Shown: positions 29,237 through 39,495, counted from the stretch's first letter. The stretch is DNA of 64,000 nt from Bdellovibrionales bacterium Ga0074139 (GCA_001464795.1 LNEB01000010.1:1-64000); one strand, 5' to 3'. Numbers and translations are program-made. Notes: generated from the sequence alone by a model not told the origin.

Positions 29237-30010
29237 TTAAAGATTTAGTAAATGTTGGCTAAGCTCAGAAAATCCGTCACCACCATGGCCAGTCGTCGTG
29301 AACTGGGGATGAAAATGCATTTGGTGGAGAAATTGATTAACATTAGCTACACCCACTGATTGAGGGAAATAGGAAAACAGAGGCTCGTCGTTCGGAGAAT
29401 CACCCACAAATAAACAAGATTTTAATAAATCATTGTCTGATACTTGGAATTCTTGATGTAGCATTTTTTTAATCATGGAAAGTTTATCGTAGTTTCCAAA
29501 CCAACCATTCACATGAATCGAGCTGATCTTAGCGACGGCCCCGTGTTTTTCAAATATTGATTTTATTTTTTGTACCTGATCTTTTGAAAGGGCTGGAACG
29601 TCCTCACAAAAATCAATGGCCAAATCGGCAAGTCTTGAGAACTGATCACTGGCAACAGCACAGCCGGGAACTTGATTTAATATTTCAGCTTCAATAACTT
29701 TTAATTTTTTTTGATTTTCGAGTCTTACGGATTCAGGCAGTTCGAAGTATCGGTGCATTTTATTTTGGTGATACCTAAAATAAAAAGCTCCATTTTCACC
29801 CACGATCCCGTCGACAGGCCAAAATCTTGCGATCATTTCACACCAACCTGCAGGTCGACCGGTGATGGGAATAATTTTGAACCCTGCATTTTTTAAATCC
29901 CATAATGCTTGGTAAGCATTGGGTTTTAATTTCCCTTCGTCTGTCAGTGTGTCATCGATATCTGTGAGTATAAATTGGGGTCTTTGTGTGATTTGTGAGA
30001 TATTTTTCAT
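29237..30010 (-). CDS. HAD-superfamily phosphatase, Cof/class IIB type
   Basis: A 257-residue cytoplasmic hydrolase. HAD motif I is 'ILTDIDDTLTDEG' near residue 15, motif II 'PITGRP', and motif IV 'FVGDSPNDEPLF' with a Cof-type cap between. These phosphatases act on sugar phosphates and related small molecules. The gene ends 45 nt before the acyltransferase start, so both may form one unit. The ATG at 30010 has GGA five bases upstream and is preferred to an in-frame TTG at 30019. The substrate is unknown. Confidence 0.85.
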   Translation of the reverse strand: MKNISQITQRPQFILTDIDDTLTDEGKLKPNAYQALWDLKNAGFKIIPITGRPAGWCEMIARFWPVDGIVGENGAFYFRYHQNKMHRYFELPESVRLENQKKLKVIEAEILNQVPGCAVASDQFSRLADLAIDFCEDVPALSKDQVQKIKSIFEKHGAVAKISSIHVNGWFGNYDKLSMIKKMLHQEFQVSDNDLLKSCLFVGDSPNDEPLFSYFPQSVGVANVNQFLHQMHFHPQFTTTGHGGDGFSELSQHLLNL

Positions 30011-30139
30011 GTGTTCCAATAGTCTAGTTCAGTGGTTGTCATCGCGCAAAGTCAAAAAAGTCCCTTGCCTAATGGGGGCAAAAGAATTCACTTTGTCTAT
30101 ATATAAGTACGGCGCCCCAGATTTTACAATGAGGTTGTA

Positions 30140-32842
30140 GTGGCAAAAAAAGTGATTTCATCCGGTATCAAGCTTGTGGTGGTCGAGTCTCCGACGAAGG
30201 CTAAAACCATCAGAAAGTTTTTAGGCCAGGATTATATTGTGGAATCTTGTATGGGGCATATTCGGGACTTACCTCAATCATCAAAAGACATTCCTGAAAA
30301 AGTTAAAAAAGAAAAATGGGCGCAGTTGGGTGTGAATGTTGATCAAGATTTTGAGCCTTTGTACTGCATTCCTAAAGATAAATTAAAAGTGGTTAAAAAT
30401 CTTAAAGATAAACTTCTTGAAGCTGATGAACTTTACCTTGCGACGGACGAAGACCGAGAGGGTGAAAGCATTAGTTGGCATTTGGCTGAAGTGCTAAAGC
30501 CCAAAGTTCCCACAAAGCGAATGGTGTTTAATGAAATCACAAAAGACGCCATTCAAAAAGCTCTTAAAGACACCAGGGAAATAGATTTTAACTTGGTCAA
30601 AGCACAAGAAGCTCGAAGAATTTTAGATCGTTTGGTGGGTTATTCGATTTCACCTTTGTTATGGAAGAAAATAGCGTACGGGCTATCAGCCGGCCGAGTT
30701 CAGTCAGTGGCTGTGAAACTCATTTCTGAAAAAGAACAAGAAAGACTCAAATTTAAAAAGTCTTCTTATTCGGGAATTTCTGCTTATTTAGAAAAAGATA
30801 AAATTCAATTTGAAGCCAGGCTTTTAAGTGTAGCCGGTCAAAGAATTGCAACTGGTAAGGATTTTAATCCTGATACGGGTCTTTTAACTGCCGGTAAAGA
30901 TTTAGCGCTTTTAGATAGGAAAAAAGCAGAAAGTTTTGTTTCAAAAATTAACACCAGCCAGTTTGTTGTGGATGAAGTCGATGAAAAGCCTGTTAATAGA
31001 AAACCTTCGGCTCCTTTTATTACCTCTACTTTGCAACAGGAATCCAATCGAAAATTGGGCTTAAGCTCTAGGGAAACCATGCAAGTGGCACAAAAACTTT
31101 ACGAGCAGGGTTTTATCACCTACATGCGTACGGACTCTACTTTTTTATCCCAGGAGGCCATCACAGCGGCTCGTAGTTGGATTGCAAAAGAATATGGTAA
31201 AGACTATTTACCTGCTCAGCCTCGTTTGTTTGATGCAAAAAAATCCAAAGGGGCTCAGGAAGCCCACGAAGCGATCAGGCCATCAGGAGCACAATTAGTA
31301 CATCCTAGCGAAACGGGGCTCGTGGGTGCGCAAATGAAGCTTTATGAATTGATCTGGATGCGAACAGTGGCCAGTCAAATGGTAGACGCTCGTCAGTTGC
31401 AAGTTTCAGTGAAAATCAAATCAGGGGACACCGTTTTTTCTGCCAACGGAATGACCATTGAATTTCCTGGTTACTTGCGTGCCTACGTTGAAGGTCAAGA
31501 TGATCCTGAAGCTGAACTAGCTGAAAAAGAAGTCAAACTTCCCATGCTTAAAAAAGGCGATCAACCGAAAAAAGAAAAGCTGGAAGTGACTGATCACGAA
31601 ACAAAACCACCAGCCAGATACACAGAGGCAAGCTTAGTGCAAAAAATGGAAAAAGAAGGGATCGGCCGTCCTTCCACCTATGCTTCGATTATTGGAACGA
31701 TTATTGACCGCGGCTACGTCAGAAAAAATGGCTCTGCACTTGTTCCTACTTTCACAGCCATGGTGGTATCAAAACTTTTAGGTCGTCACTTGCCAGAATT
31801 CGTGGACTTGGGTTTTACCTCTGAAATGGAGCAATCCCTCGATCATATCGCAGAAGGTGATATGGACTGGATCAAGTTTTTAACAAAACTTTATCACGGT
31901 CCTACGGGTCTTAAAGCTTCAATTGAAAAGCAAGAAAAACTCATTCAACCCGAGGATGCAAGATCCATTGAGTTTGAAACTTTGCCGGGCGTGCAGTTTC
32001 ACGTTGGAAAATACGGCGCTTACCTGACAACAAAAAAAGACGGGGAAAGTGTCAACGCTTCCATCCCTGATAACGAAGCTCCGGCTGATATGACTCAAGA
32101 TTCTGTTGATAAAATTGTGGATCAAAAACTTCATGGTCAGGACAGTCTTGGGGAAGATCCTCAAACGAAGTTAAAAGTTTATGTTTTATCAGGGCGTTAC
32201 GGACCCTATGTTCAGCTGGGTGAAAACGATGAGGAACCCAAGCGCGTATCCTTGCCGCAAGGAATGGAGCCCACGCAGGTGGATCTCAAGCAGGCATTGC
32301 AACTGTTAGAGCTTCCTAAAACCGTAGGTCAGCATCCTGTTTCTGGAAAAGACATTAAGGTGGGAATCGGAAGATTTGGTCCTTATGTGGTTCATGAAAA
32401 AGACTACCGATCTATTCCAAAGGGACAAAGTTTGTTCACTCTGACTTTTGAAGAAGCAATGACCATGCTGTCGGCTCCCAAAAAAGGTCGTGGGGGTCGC
32501 TCGGCATTAAAATCTTTAGGAAATTACCCTGGAACGGATGAAGAAATTCAGCTTTTTAATGGTCCTTATGGATTGTACGTAAAAGTGGGTAAAACCAATG
32601 CCTCCATGCCAGAAGGTGTGACCGCTGAAACGGCCACTTTAGAAAAAGCTCTGGAAGTCTTATCGGTTAAAATGGATACTCTGCCGCAGAAAAAATCAGG
32701 TGGTAAAAAACCCGCCAAGAAGGCAGCCGCAAGTAAGGGACCCAAAATACCTCCACCCCATAAATTGAAGAAAGGGGCTGGGTCTGAGCCCCAGCAGGCT
32801 TCTATTTCTGGTGGAGGAGCGGTAAAATTAAGAAAGAAGTAA
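30140..32842 (+). CDS. topA: DNA topoisomerase I
   Basis: Relaxes negative supercoils by transient single-strand cuts. The 900-residue protein has the Toprim domain ('LVVVESPTKAKTIRKFLG', 'YLATDEDREGE') and the type IA core. The active-site Tyr328 lies in 'FITYMRTDS', close to Tyr319 in E. coli. The C-terminus has several TopoI C-repeats ('GRYGPYVQLGEN', 'GRFGPYVVHE', 'GPYGLYVKVG') instead of Cys4 zinc fingers, and ends in a basic Lys/Ala/Pro-rich tail. GTG start with GAGG before it. Confidence 0.97.
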   Translation: MAKKVISSGIKLVVVESPTKAKTIRKFLGQDYIVESCMGHIRDLPQSSKDIPEKVKKEKWAQLGVNVDQDFEPLYCIPKDKLKVVKNLKDKLLEADELYLATDEDREGESISWHLAEVLKPKVPTKRMVFNEITKDAIQKALKDTREIDFNLVKAQEARRILDRLVGYSISPLLWKKIAYGLSAGRVQSVAVKLISEKEQERLKFKKSSYSGISAYLEKDKIQFEARLLSVAGQRIATGKDFNPDTGLLTAGKDLALLDRKKAESFVSKINTSQFVVDEVDEKPVNRKPSAPFITSTLQQESNRKLGLSSRETMQVAQKLYEQGFITYMRTDSTFLSQEAITAARSWIAKEYGKDYLPAQPRLFDAKKSKGAQEAHEAIRPSGAQLVHPSETGLVGAQMKLYELIWMRTVASQMVDARQLQVSVKIKSGDTVFSANGMTIEFPGYLRAYVEGQDDPEAELAEKEVKLPMLKKGDQPKKEKLEVTDHETKPPARYTEASLVQKMEKEGIGRPSTYASIIGTIIDRGYVRKNGSALVPTFTAMVVSKLLGRHLPEFVDLGFTSEMEQSLDHIAEGDMDWIKFLTKLYHGPTGLKASIEKQEKLIQPEDARSIEFETLPGVQFHVGKYGAYLTTKKDGESVNASIPDNEAPADMTQDSVDKIVDQKLHGQDSLGEDPQTKLKVYVLSGRYGPYVQLGENDEEPKRVSLPQGMEPTQVDLKQALQLLELPKTVGQHPVSGKDIKVGIGRFGPYVVHEKDYRSIPKGQSLFTLTFEEAMTMLSAPKKGRGGRSALKSLGNYPGTDEEIQLFNGPYGLYVKVGKTNASMPEGVTAETATLEKALEVLSVKMDTLPQKKSGGKKPAKKAAASKGPKIPPPHKLKKGAGSEPQQASISGGGAVKLRKK

Positions 32843-32894
32843 AGTTTACAGGCTCAATACTCTAACCCATCGAAACTGTGCTAGATATTGAGTC

Positions 32895-33794
32895 ATGTCA
32901 GAGGATATTAACAAAGGCCAATTAGAACTAGGTATTCGAAGATCCCGTGAAAAAGATAGAAATTTTCATCTGGGTGGCCGTAGTTTTTATTTTTTTGATT
33001 TCGACGATAATATTGCTTTTCTTACGACTCCCTTAGTAATTTTTCACAAAAAAACCGGTGAAGAGATTTTTTTAACCAGTGGTGACTGGGCTGTTTATCA
33101 CTCTGAAATTGGACAATCAGGGATCTATGCAGATTATGAAATTCGCTTTGATGATTCCACTGGTTCTTTTCGCTACTTCCGAGACCATACTGCTGAAGAG
33201 TTGCAAAAATTAGGACGAAAAAAACAAATTTTCGTTGATGATATTGAAAAAGTCATCCAAGAGCCTGACTTGCATTGGAAAGGTCCCTCTTGGCAATGTT
33301 TTTACCATGCTGCCTTTAATCAAAGGCCGGTGTCCTTGATTACAGCCCGCGGACATGCGCCCGAAACGATTAAGGCGGGAATCCGTGAGTTTGTGAATAA
33401 AAAGTTATTACCACTTGAACCTAATTATTTAAGTTTATTTCCTGTCAGTCATACTCCGACTCGGCAATTATTAGGTGATCAGTCTCTCAATTTTTCAACC
33501 TCGGTTTTAAAACAAAAAGCCATTCGTGCCAGTGTAGAAAAAGCCATTGAAGTTTATGGCTACAGTCCCCATCACCGATTTGGGATGAGTGAAGATGATC
33601 CTAAAAATATCCAGATGATTGTCCAGGAACTAGCTCGATTGAAGATTGATTATCCTGAGATGAGCTTTTTCATGATCGAAACCTTTGATGGACAGTTCGT
33701 GAAGCATGAAATTTCTGAAAGAGGACTCAGCACGCAAAGCGCTGACCACTTCGCACAATTGACACTTTTCGACAAAAATCCTCATTTGTCATAG
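32895..33794 (+). CDS. HAD-like protein of unknown substrate
   Basis: A 299-residue protein without a leader. Signs of a HAD fold: 'FYFFDFDDNIAFL' (motif I DxD near residue 35), 'SLITARGHAPET' (motif II) and 'RFGMSEDDPKNIQ' (motif IV acid cluster). The spacing is wider than in most HAD enzymes because of an insert around residues 55-120, probably a cap. I do not recognise the substrate or a named family. It follows topA by 52 nt and precedes an S41 protease by 94 nt. Related phosphatase- or kinase-like enzymes are possible. Confidence 0.65.
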   Translation: MSEDINKGQLELGIRRSREKDRNFHLGGRSFYFFDFDDNIAFLTTPLVIFHKKTGEEIFLTSGDWAVYHSEIGQSGIYADYEIRFDDSTGSFRYFRDHTAEELQKLGRKKQIFVDDIEKVIQEPDLHWKGPSWQCFYHAAFNQRPVSLITARGHAPETIKAGIREFVNKKLLPLEPNYLSLFPVSHTPTRQLLGDQSLNFSTSVLKQKAIRASVEKAIEVYGYSPHHRFGMSEDDPKNIQMIVQELARLKIDYPEMSFFMIETFDGQFVKHEISERGLSTQSADHFAQLTLFDKNPHLS

Positions 33795-33888
33795 CCCAAA
33801 GTCGGGTTGATAATTTCCTCAGATTCATGGACACCGACAGCTACAAGTGACAGACTATTGAGATCGATCTGAGCGAAAGGATTCCTCA

Positions 33889-35898
33889 ATGAAATTCACA
33901 CTGTTGCTTGTTTTCTCATGGATTCAACTTTTTACTGTTTCCGCATGGTCTCAAGGAAAATCCAGTGGTGGACAAATTGAATTACAATGCCAATTTGTCT
34001 ACACAATCGAGCAAATGTTTTTAGGTAATCACATTAAATTTCAAACCCGCAGCGCAGAACTTGAAAACCGCTTAATCGATCAATATATCAAGCGTCTTGA
34101 TGGATCGAAAATTTACTTTACTCAAGGTGATATTGCCCAGGTTAAAAAATCAATGAAAGGTGCTTTTGAGAAAATTAAAACTCGCAAATGTGATTTTTTA
34201 AAAGACGTGCAAAAAGTTTATTTAGAAAAAGTGCAAGCTCGCACGGAATTTGCAAAAAAATTATTAGGTGAAACCTACAAGCTGGATGATAAAGCTGAAT
34301 TTATATTTGATCCTGATAAGCGTGATTTTTATAAAACCGATAAGGAAGCTGAAGAATTTGTTAAAAATTACATTCACTTTCAAGTGGCTAATTACGTTTC
34401 CACCGATATGAAGCTTGAGGAGGCCAAAAAAAGTGTTGTTAAAAACTATGAAAGAGTTGTGAAAAGAATTTCTGATACAACGCCAGAAGATCTACTGGTT
34501 CAGTACTTAGATAGTTTTGCAAGAGCTCTGGATCCTCACTCAAGTTTTTTATCTCGGGATTTCTTCGAAGAGTTCAATATCAACATGAGTCTTTCACTTG
34601 AGGGGATTGGTGCCACTCTTTCTCAGCAAGATGGTTTCACTATGATTGATGCCTTGGTTCCAGGTGGAGCAGCAGCCAGGTCAGGCCTTGTGATGATTCA
34701 GGATAAGATTTTAGCTGTGGGGCAAGAAAAAGGTCCCATGGAAAATGTCATCGATATGGATCTGAAAGATGTGGTTAAGAAAATCCGTGGTAAAAAAGGA
34801 ACAAAAGTCAGACTTAATATTTTACGTGCTGAAGGTGATGGTAAAAAGCGCCAAGAGATCACTTTGATCCGGGATAAAGTGAGTTTAGAGGATGAAGCGG
34901 CTCAACTGATTCCTTTTGAGCGGGAAGTGAATGGAAAAAAGAAAAAATACGGTGTCATTAATTTGCCGTCTTTTTATTCTGATGGGAAGCGCGGCGGAAG
35001 ATCGGCTGCCAATGATATTAAAAAACTTGTAGCTCAGGCTAAAAAACAAAAATTGGAAGGCCTGGTTCTCGATTTTTCGCAAAATGGTGGTGGCAGCTTG
35101 GAAGACGCTGTTAAAATCGCAGGGCTCTTTTTTAAAACGGGTAATGTGGTGAAACAAGCGGGTCGTTCTGACGGCCGTGAAGAGCAAGTTTATTCGGACT
35201 CTGATTCCAGCGTGGACTGGGCAGGTCCGCTTGTAGTGTTAACCTCTCGAATTTCTGCCAGTGCTTCAGAGATCGTGGCTGGTGCACTGAAAGACTACAA
35301 CCGCGCTGTTGTAGTTGGAGCTGACCATACTTTCGGTAAAGGTAGCATTCAAACTGTGGTGCCGATTCCCTATGATTTAGGAGCAGTGAAAGTCACCATA
35401 GGAATGTTTTATATTCCTGGAGGCGACAGCACTCAGCATGGTGGAGTTGACGGGGATGTCTTGTTGCCGAATTTGTATGTGGATGAGCTCGGTGAAAAAA
35501 CTTTAGATTACTCGCTACCTCCGGTTAAGCTTCCTTCTTTCGTCTCAAAAGAGGCTAAAGTTTCTGAAGGCGAAGACGCATGGAACTTTGTGACTCAAGA
35601 TGTGATTAAGCAACTCAAAGATAAGTCTGTGGCTCGAGTGGCAGCAGATGCTGAATTTAAAAAGCAAATCGAGGAAGCCAAGAAAGCCCAAGAAAAGGGC
35701 CGACTTATTAAAGTGGCTGATATTTTAAAAGACAGCAAAGAGAAGAATGAAAAGGAAAAGAAGCAAAAGCTCGCTCGTTATGACAAAGCTGAAAGAATTA
35801 AAGAGTATTTAAAAAGACCGGAAGTCATCGAGTCAGTGGCCGTTTTATCTGATTTAGCTGAGCTTCAAAACGCAGCGCGCAAAGTAAAAGTGGACTGA
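33889..35898 (+). CDS. S41 carboxyl-terminal processing protease
   Basis: A 669-residue periplasmic protease of the CtpA/Prc (Tsp) type, which trims or degrades exported proteins from the C-terminus. Signal peptide at about 1-22. An N-terminal helical domain typical of Prc covers about 25-200, a PDZ domain about 230-330 ('GIGATLSQQDGFTMIDALVPGG'), and the S41 catalytic core about 345-560. The active Ser lies in the 'SASASE' box at 456-461 and the Lys at 484 in 'FGKGSIQ'. A Lys/Glu-rich C-terminal helical part follows. AAGGA precedes the start. Confidence 0.93.
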   Translation: MKFTLLLVFSWIQLFTVSAWSQGKSSGGQIELQCQFVYTIEQMFLGNHIKFQTRSAELENRLIDQYIKRLDGSKIYFTQGDIAQVKKSMKGAFEKIKTRKCDFLKDVQKVYLEKVQARTEFAKKLLGETYKLDDKAEFIFDPDKRDFYKTDKEAEEFVKNYIHFQVANYVSTDMKLEEAKKSVVKNYERVVKRISDTTPEDLLVQYLDSFARALDPHSSFLSRDFFEEFNINMSLSLEGIGATLSQQDGFTMIDALVPGGAAARSGLVMIQDKILAVGQEKGPMENVIDMDLKDVVKKIRGKKGTKVRLNILRAEGDGKKRQEITLIRDKVSLEDEAAQLIPFEREVNGKKKKYGVINLPSFYSDGKRGGRSAANDIKKLVAQAKKQKLEGLVLDFSQNGGGSLEDAVKIAGLFFKTGNVVKQAGRSDGREEQVYSDSDSSVDWAGPLVVLTSRISASASEIVAGALKDYNRAVVVGADHTFGKGSIQTVVPIPYDLGAVKVTIGMFYIPGGDSTQHGGVDGDVLLPNLYVDELGEKTLDYSLPPVKLPSFVSKEAKVSEGEDAWNFVTQDVIKQLKDKSVARVAADAEFKKQIEEAKKAQEKGRLIKVADILKDSKEKNEKEKKQKLARYDKAERIKEYLKRPEVIESVAVLSDLAELQNAARKVKVD

Positions 35899-35934
35899 CA
35901 GCTTTTCGCCTCGCATGTTAATTCCTAGAGCACT

Positions 35935-36987
35935 ATGACGACTAAGAAATCTTCTCCATTATCGCCAGCAAAAAGTAACAAAGTGACGGACTCCTTCGGG
36001 GGTCTTTCGCGAGAGCTATTAGTTAAAATTCACCGCGATATGGTGAAATCACGAATCCTTGAAGAACGACTCATTAAAATCTACCGAGCCGGTGAGTCCT
36101 ATTTCTGGATTGGTGGTCCTGGCGAAGAAGCCTGGGGTGTGACCCTGGGGATGCAAGCTAAAAAGGGTCAAGGACCCAGTTATGATTATCTTCACCTTCA
36201 CTATCGATGCACTCCCACATTAATTGCCATGGGGATGCCCATGATTGATTCGGTTCGCTTAATTATGAACCGAACCACAGATGTTTCCACTGGTGGAAGA
36301 AACTTTTCTAATCATTATTGTTTTCCGAAATGGAATGTGGCTCCTGTGACTTCGCCGATTGGTGTTCAGTACACGATTGCACTGGGAACAGCCCATGTTC
36401 AAAAGCGAACAGGACACAAGGCCATTACAATTGTAACCGGTGGAGACGCAGGAACCGCTGAAGGCGACTTTGCTTCGTGCTTAATATGGGCTTCACGAAA
36501 AGGTTCAGAGCTTCCCATGCTTTTAACTGTGCAAAACAATAAGTGGGGAATCTCCACTTCTTACGAAGGCCAGCACGGTGAAAATCACATCGCTGATCGT
36601 GCCAAAGCCTTCGGCATTCGCTCTCGTGTGATTAACGGTAATGATCCTGTAGAATCCTATATTGCTATTCAAGAAGAAATGGAATTTATCAGAAAAACAG
36701 GTAAACCATCTTTTATTGAAGCCATGGTGTCCAGGCTTTATGGTCACTCGTCTGCCAGTGGAGCGAACATTGATACAAGTGTTGAAGATCCGGTTAAAAT
36801 GTTCGAAGAAAGGTTGCTAAAAGCAGGGCATTTAAAATCTCAAGATGTTGCACAGCTTTGGCAAGAATTTGAACAAGAGGGAATCCAAGCCCAAGAGCAG
36901 GCCAGAGGCGAGCCTCAACCTCAGTCAGAAAGTATTTGGGAAAATGTTTTTGCTGGAAATGAAAATGCGGATTGGAGAAAATTCTAA
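35935..36987 (+). CDS. 2-oxoacid dehydrogenase E1 component, alpha subunit
   Basis: Thiamine-diphosphate-dependent decarboxylase subunit of a pyruvate or branched-chain 2-oxoacid dehydrogenase complex. The 350-residue protein has the TPP signature 'GGDAGTAEGDFASCL' and 'NNKWGIST', and 'YGHSSASGAN' near the C-terminus. The overall pattern, with an Arg/His-rich active-site loop ('YLHLHYRCTP', 'RNFSNHY'), is closest to branched-chain E1 alpha, though pyruvate E1 cannot be excluded. It overlaps the beta subunit by 1 nt (TAATG). E2 and E3 genes are not in the window. Confidence 0.9.
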   Translation: MTTKKSSPLSPAKSNKVTDSFGGLSRELLVKIHRDMVKSRILEERLIKIYRAGESYFWIGGPGEEAWGVTLGMQAKKGQGPSYDYLHLHYRCTPTLIAMGMPMIDSVRLIMNRTTDVSTGGRNFSNHYCFPKWNVAPVTSPIGVQYTIALGTAHVQKRTGHKAITIVTGGDAGTAEGDFASCLIWASRKGSELPMLLTVQNNKWGISTSYEGQHGENHIADRAKAFGIRSRVINGNDPVESYIAIQEEMEFIRKTGKPSFIEAMVSRLYGHSSASGANIDTSVEDPVKMFEERLLKAGHLKSQDVAQLWQEFEQEGIQAQEQARGEPQPQSESIWENVFAGNENADWRKF

Positions 36988-38042
36988 TGGCTAATATGGC
37001 TCAATCCATTCGTATGGCTTTACATGTGGCGGAAACTCAACTGGGAGTGAAAGATATTTTTGGTCAAGACGTGGGAGCCCCACTGGGTGGAGTTTTCACA
37101 GCCACTCAAGGCTTAAAGACTGCTTGGAACACTCCACTTGATGAGCGAGGAATTATTGGAATGGCCATGGGAATTGCCATGGCAGGCGATCGTTGTGTCG
37201 CTGAAATTCAATTTGTGGATTATATTTTTAACACCATTGATCTATTGAAAATTGCTGGAAATACCAACTGGGTCACAAATGGTAATTACACATTGCCTAT
37301 GACAGTGATGACTCCAGTGGGTGCAGGAATTCGGGGTAGTATTTATCATTCTCATTCTTTTGATGCTTGGGCGACTCGGCTGACAGGATGGAAAGTGGTG
37401 ATGCCGTCTAATCCCTTGGATGCTTATGGGCTGCTTTTGTCAGCTATTCAGGATCCAAATCCAGTTTTGTTTATGAAGCCAAAGGCCTTGATGCGTGTTA
37501 AAGGCGATGATTTGATTCCTGGTGAACCCGCTGATGAAAAAGAATTGAAAAGCCGAATTGATGCTCCCATTGGGGATCGGTCTTCTTGGACACCCCAGTG
37601 GCCTGATATTAAACCCTACTTTGTAGAAATCGGTAAAGCCCACGTATCACGCCAAGGTCATGATATTACTTTGGTCAGCTACGGCAGGCATTTACTGCTT
37701 TGTAATGAAGTGGCCGACAATTTAAAAGCTCAAGGCAAATCTGTGGAAGTGATTGATCTCAGAACATTGTATCCCTATGACTGGGCGACAATTAAAGCCT
37801 CAGTTGCAAAAACAGGTCGGGTTTTATTTGTGAATGAAGATACAGATGTAACGAACTTCGGAGAACACTTAGCTTACCGCTGTGTGGAAGAGCTTTTTTA
37901 CCAATTGCTTGCAAGACCTCGAGTGCTGGCAGGTAAAAATTTGCCTGGTATTGGTCTTCACCACAACCTCGAAGATGCTTCTGTTCCCCAAAAAAATGAT
38001 ATTGAAAAAGCGGTTTTAGAAATTTTAGCAGAGGTTCCTTAA
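36987..38042 (+). CDS. 2-oxoacid dehydrogenase E1 component, beta subunit
   Basis: The partner of the alpha subunit. The 351-residue protein has 'FGQDVGAPLGGVFTATQGL', 'AVEIQFVDYIFN'-like motif ('AEIQFVDYIFNTIDLL'), and a transketolase C-terminal domain with 'EVIDLRTLYPYDWATI'. The start is the ATG that shares a base with the alpha stop, and GGAG is nine bases upstream. It ends directly at the GTG start of the next gene, with no gap. Confidence 0.9.
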   Translation: MANMAQSIRMALHVAETQLGVKDIFGQDVGAPLGGVFTATQGLKTAWNTPLDERGIIGMAMGIAMAGDRCVAEIQFVDYIFNTIDLLKIAGNTNWVTNGNYTLPMTVMTPVGAGIRGSIYHSHSFDAWATRLTGWKVVMPSNPLDAYGLLLSAIQDPNPVLFMKPKALMRVKGDDLIPGEPADEKELKSRIDAPIGDRSSWTPQWPDIKPYFVEIGKAHVSRQGHDITLVSYGRHLLLCNEVADNLKAQGKSVEVIDLRTLYPYDWATIKASVAKTGRVLFVNEDTDVTNFGEHLAYRCVEELFYQLLARPRVLAGKNLPGIGLHHNLEDASVPQKNDIEKAVLEILAEVP

Positions 38043-38873
38043 GTGGCAAAAAAAAATCAGGTTCGTAGGCGAGTCGCAAGAAAAAATGTAAAAGTTCAAT
38101 TCGATAAATACTCTTTGTACACACAGGCGGTTCAGTCTCCAGAAATTGACGTGGATTTTTTAAGAAAGACATACAAGGAACTCAGGGGAAACTTCGCAAC
38201 CACATTAAGGGAAGATTTTTGTGGAACTTTTTTACTCAGTTCATCGTGGGTAAAAGCCAAACCTAATCATAAAGCTATTTCCATTGATATCGATCCTGAG
38301 CCTTTAGAATATGGAAAAAATCACTATTTCAATAAACTAAGTCCGAAAGCTCAGCGCCGCCTCAAAATTATGGAGCTTGATGTTTTATCAAGTAAACTAC
38401 CTGAAGCGGATTTAGTAGCTGCGCTTAATTTTTCTTACTTCTGTTTTAAAAAAAGAAATCAACTGAGAGCTTATTTTTCAAATGTGTTTAACAGTTTGGG
38501 AAAAAAAGGCTTATTTGTTATGGACGTTTTTGGTGGCACCCAGTGCACTGATGCCATCGAAGACAAAGGCCGCTTAAAAGGGTTTAACTATTATTGGGAT
38601 CAGGAAAATTTTGATCCTGTGACTAATGAAGCTCTTTTTCATATTCATTTTCAGCCCAAGGGCTCAAAGAAAATAGAAAATGTTTTCACCTATGACTGGC
38701 GGATGTGGACTGTCCCTGAACTTCGAGATCTTCTTGATGAAGTGGGGTTCAAAAAAACCCACGTCTATTGGGAAGGCACTGATAAAAAAGGCGAAGGGGA
38801 CGGGAAGTTTTACCGAACCGAACAGGGCGAGGCTTGCCTCAGTTGGATTGCTTACATCGTCGCTGAGAAATAG
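38043..38873 (+). CDS. class I SAM-dependent methyltransferase
   Basis: A 276-residue methyltransferase-like protein starting with GTG directly after the E1 beta stop. After a basic N-terminus the SAM fold shows 'TLREDFCGTFLLSSSWV' (motif I variant), 'AISIDIDPEPLEYG' (acidic motif II) and 'DLVAALNFSYFCFKKRN'. There is no leader. The target is unknown; the family includes small-molecule and protein methyltransferases. Coupling to the E1 operon may be positional only. Confidence 0.8.
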   Translation: MAKKNQVRRRVARKNVKVQFDKYSLYTQAVQSPEIDVDFLRKTYKELRGNFATTLREDFCGTFLLSSSWVKAKPNHKAISIDIDPEPLEYGKNHYFNKLSPKAQRRLKIMELDVLSSKLPEADLVAALNFSYFCFKKRNQLRAYFSNVFNSLGKKGLFVMDVFGGTQCTDAIEDKGRLKGFNYYWDQENFDPVTNEALFHIHFQPKGSKKIENVFTYDWRMWTVPELRDLLDEVGFKKTHVYWEGTDKKGEGDGKFYRTEQGEACLSWIAYIVAEK

Positions 38874-38876
38874 ATT

Positions 38877-39422
38877 CTACTTCTTCGAACCCTTCAACTC
38901 ATCCATAGTAAACAAGCTAATCAAATTTAAATTACTTTCTTTAAATTTCGATAAATCTTGCCCCCGCTGAATCACACAGACAGCATTCAAAACCTCAGCG
39001 CCAAGACCTCGTAAATCTGCAGTGCTCAGTAGAATTTGTCCACCTGTTGTCACCACATCTTCAACGATCAAAACTTTTTTATTTTTAACATCATAACCTT
39101 CGGCAAACTTTTCAGTTCCGTAGTCCTTGGCTTTTTTTCTTACAAAAACCACGGGCAATCCCGTTTCCATGGAAAGGGCGGTGGCAATGGGGATCCCACC
39201 CATTTCAAGACCTGCCAAGACTTCAGTGTCTGAAGGAATCAAAGGGGCAAGGTGCTTGGCCACTGATTTTAAGATGGAGGGTTGAGATTCAAAGCGGTAC
39301 TTGTCAAAATACTCGGTCGAAGTTTGCCCAGATCTGAGTTTGTAGTGACCCGTCAAATAACATACTTCATAAATCGCACGGCAAAGAGCTTTACGATCTG
39401 ATATCACCTCAACAGGTTTCAT
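38877..39422 (-). CDS. pyrE: orotate phosphoribosyltransferase
   Basis: Makes orotidine 5'-phosphate in pyrimidine synthesis. The 181-residue protein has the PRPP-binding motif 'VLIVEDVVTTGGQIL' and the flexible-loop region 'FVRKKAKDYGTEK'. Length and motifs are normal. It converges on the methyltransferase gene with 3 nt between stops, and no terminator lies between. Other pyr genes are not in the window. Confidence 0.95.
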   Translation of the reverse strand: MKPVEVISDRKALCRAIYEVCYLTGHYKLRSGQTSTEYFDKYRFESQPSILKSVAKHLAPLIPSDTEVLAGLEMGGIPIATALSMETGLPVVFVRKKAKDYGTEKFAEGYDVKNKKVLIVEDVVTTGGQILLSTADLRGLGAEVLNAVCVIQRGQDLSKFKESNLNLISLFTMDELKGSKK

Positions 39423-39495
39423 TTTGTCTCCTCGAATTGGCCTCTAGTATGCATTCTTGAATGGCTGTGGCCTAGTTTTACCGTGGGGAGTCGAT

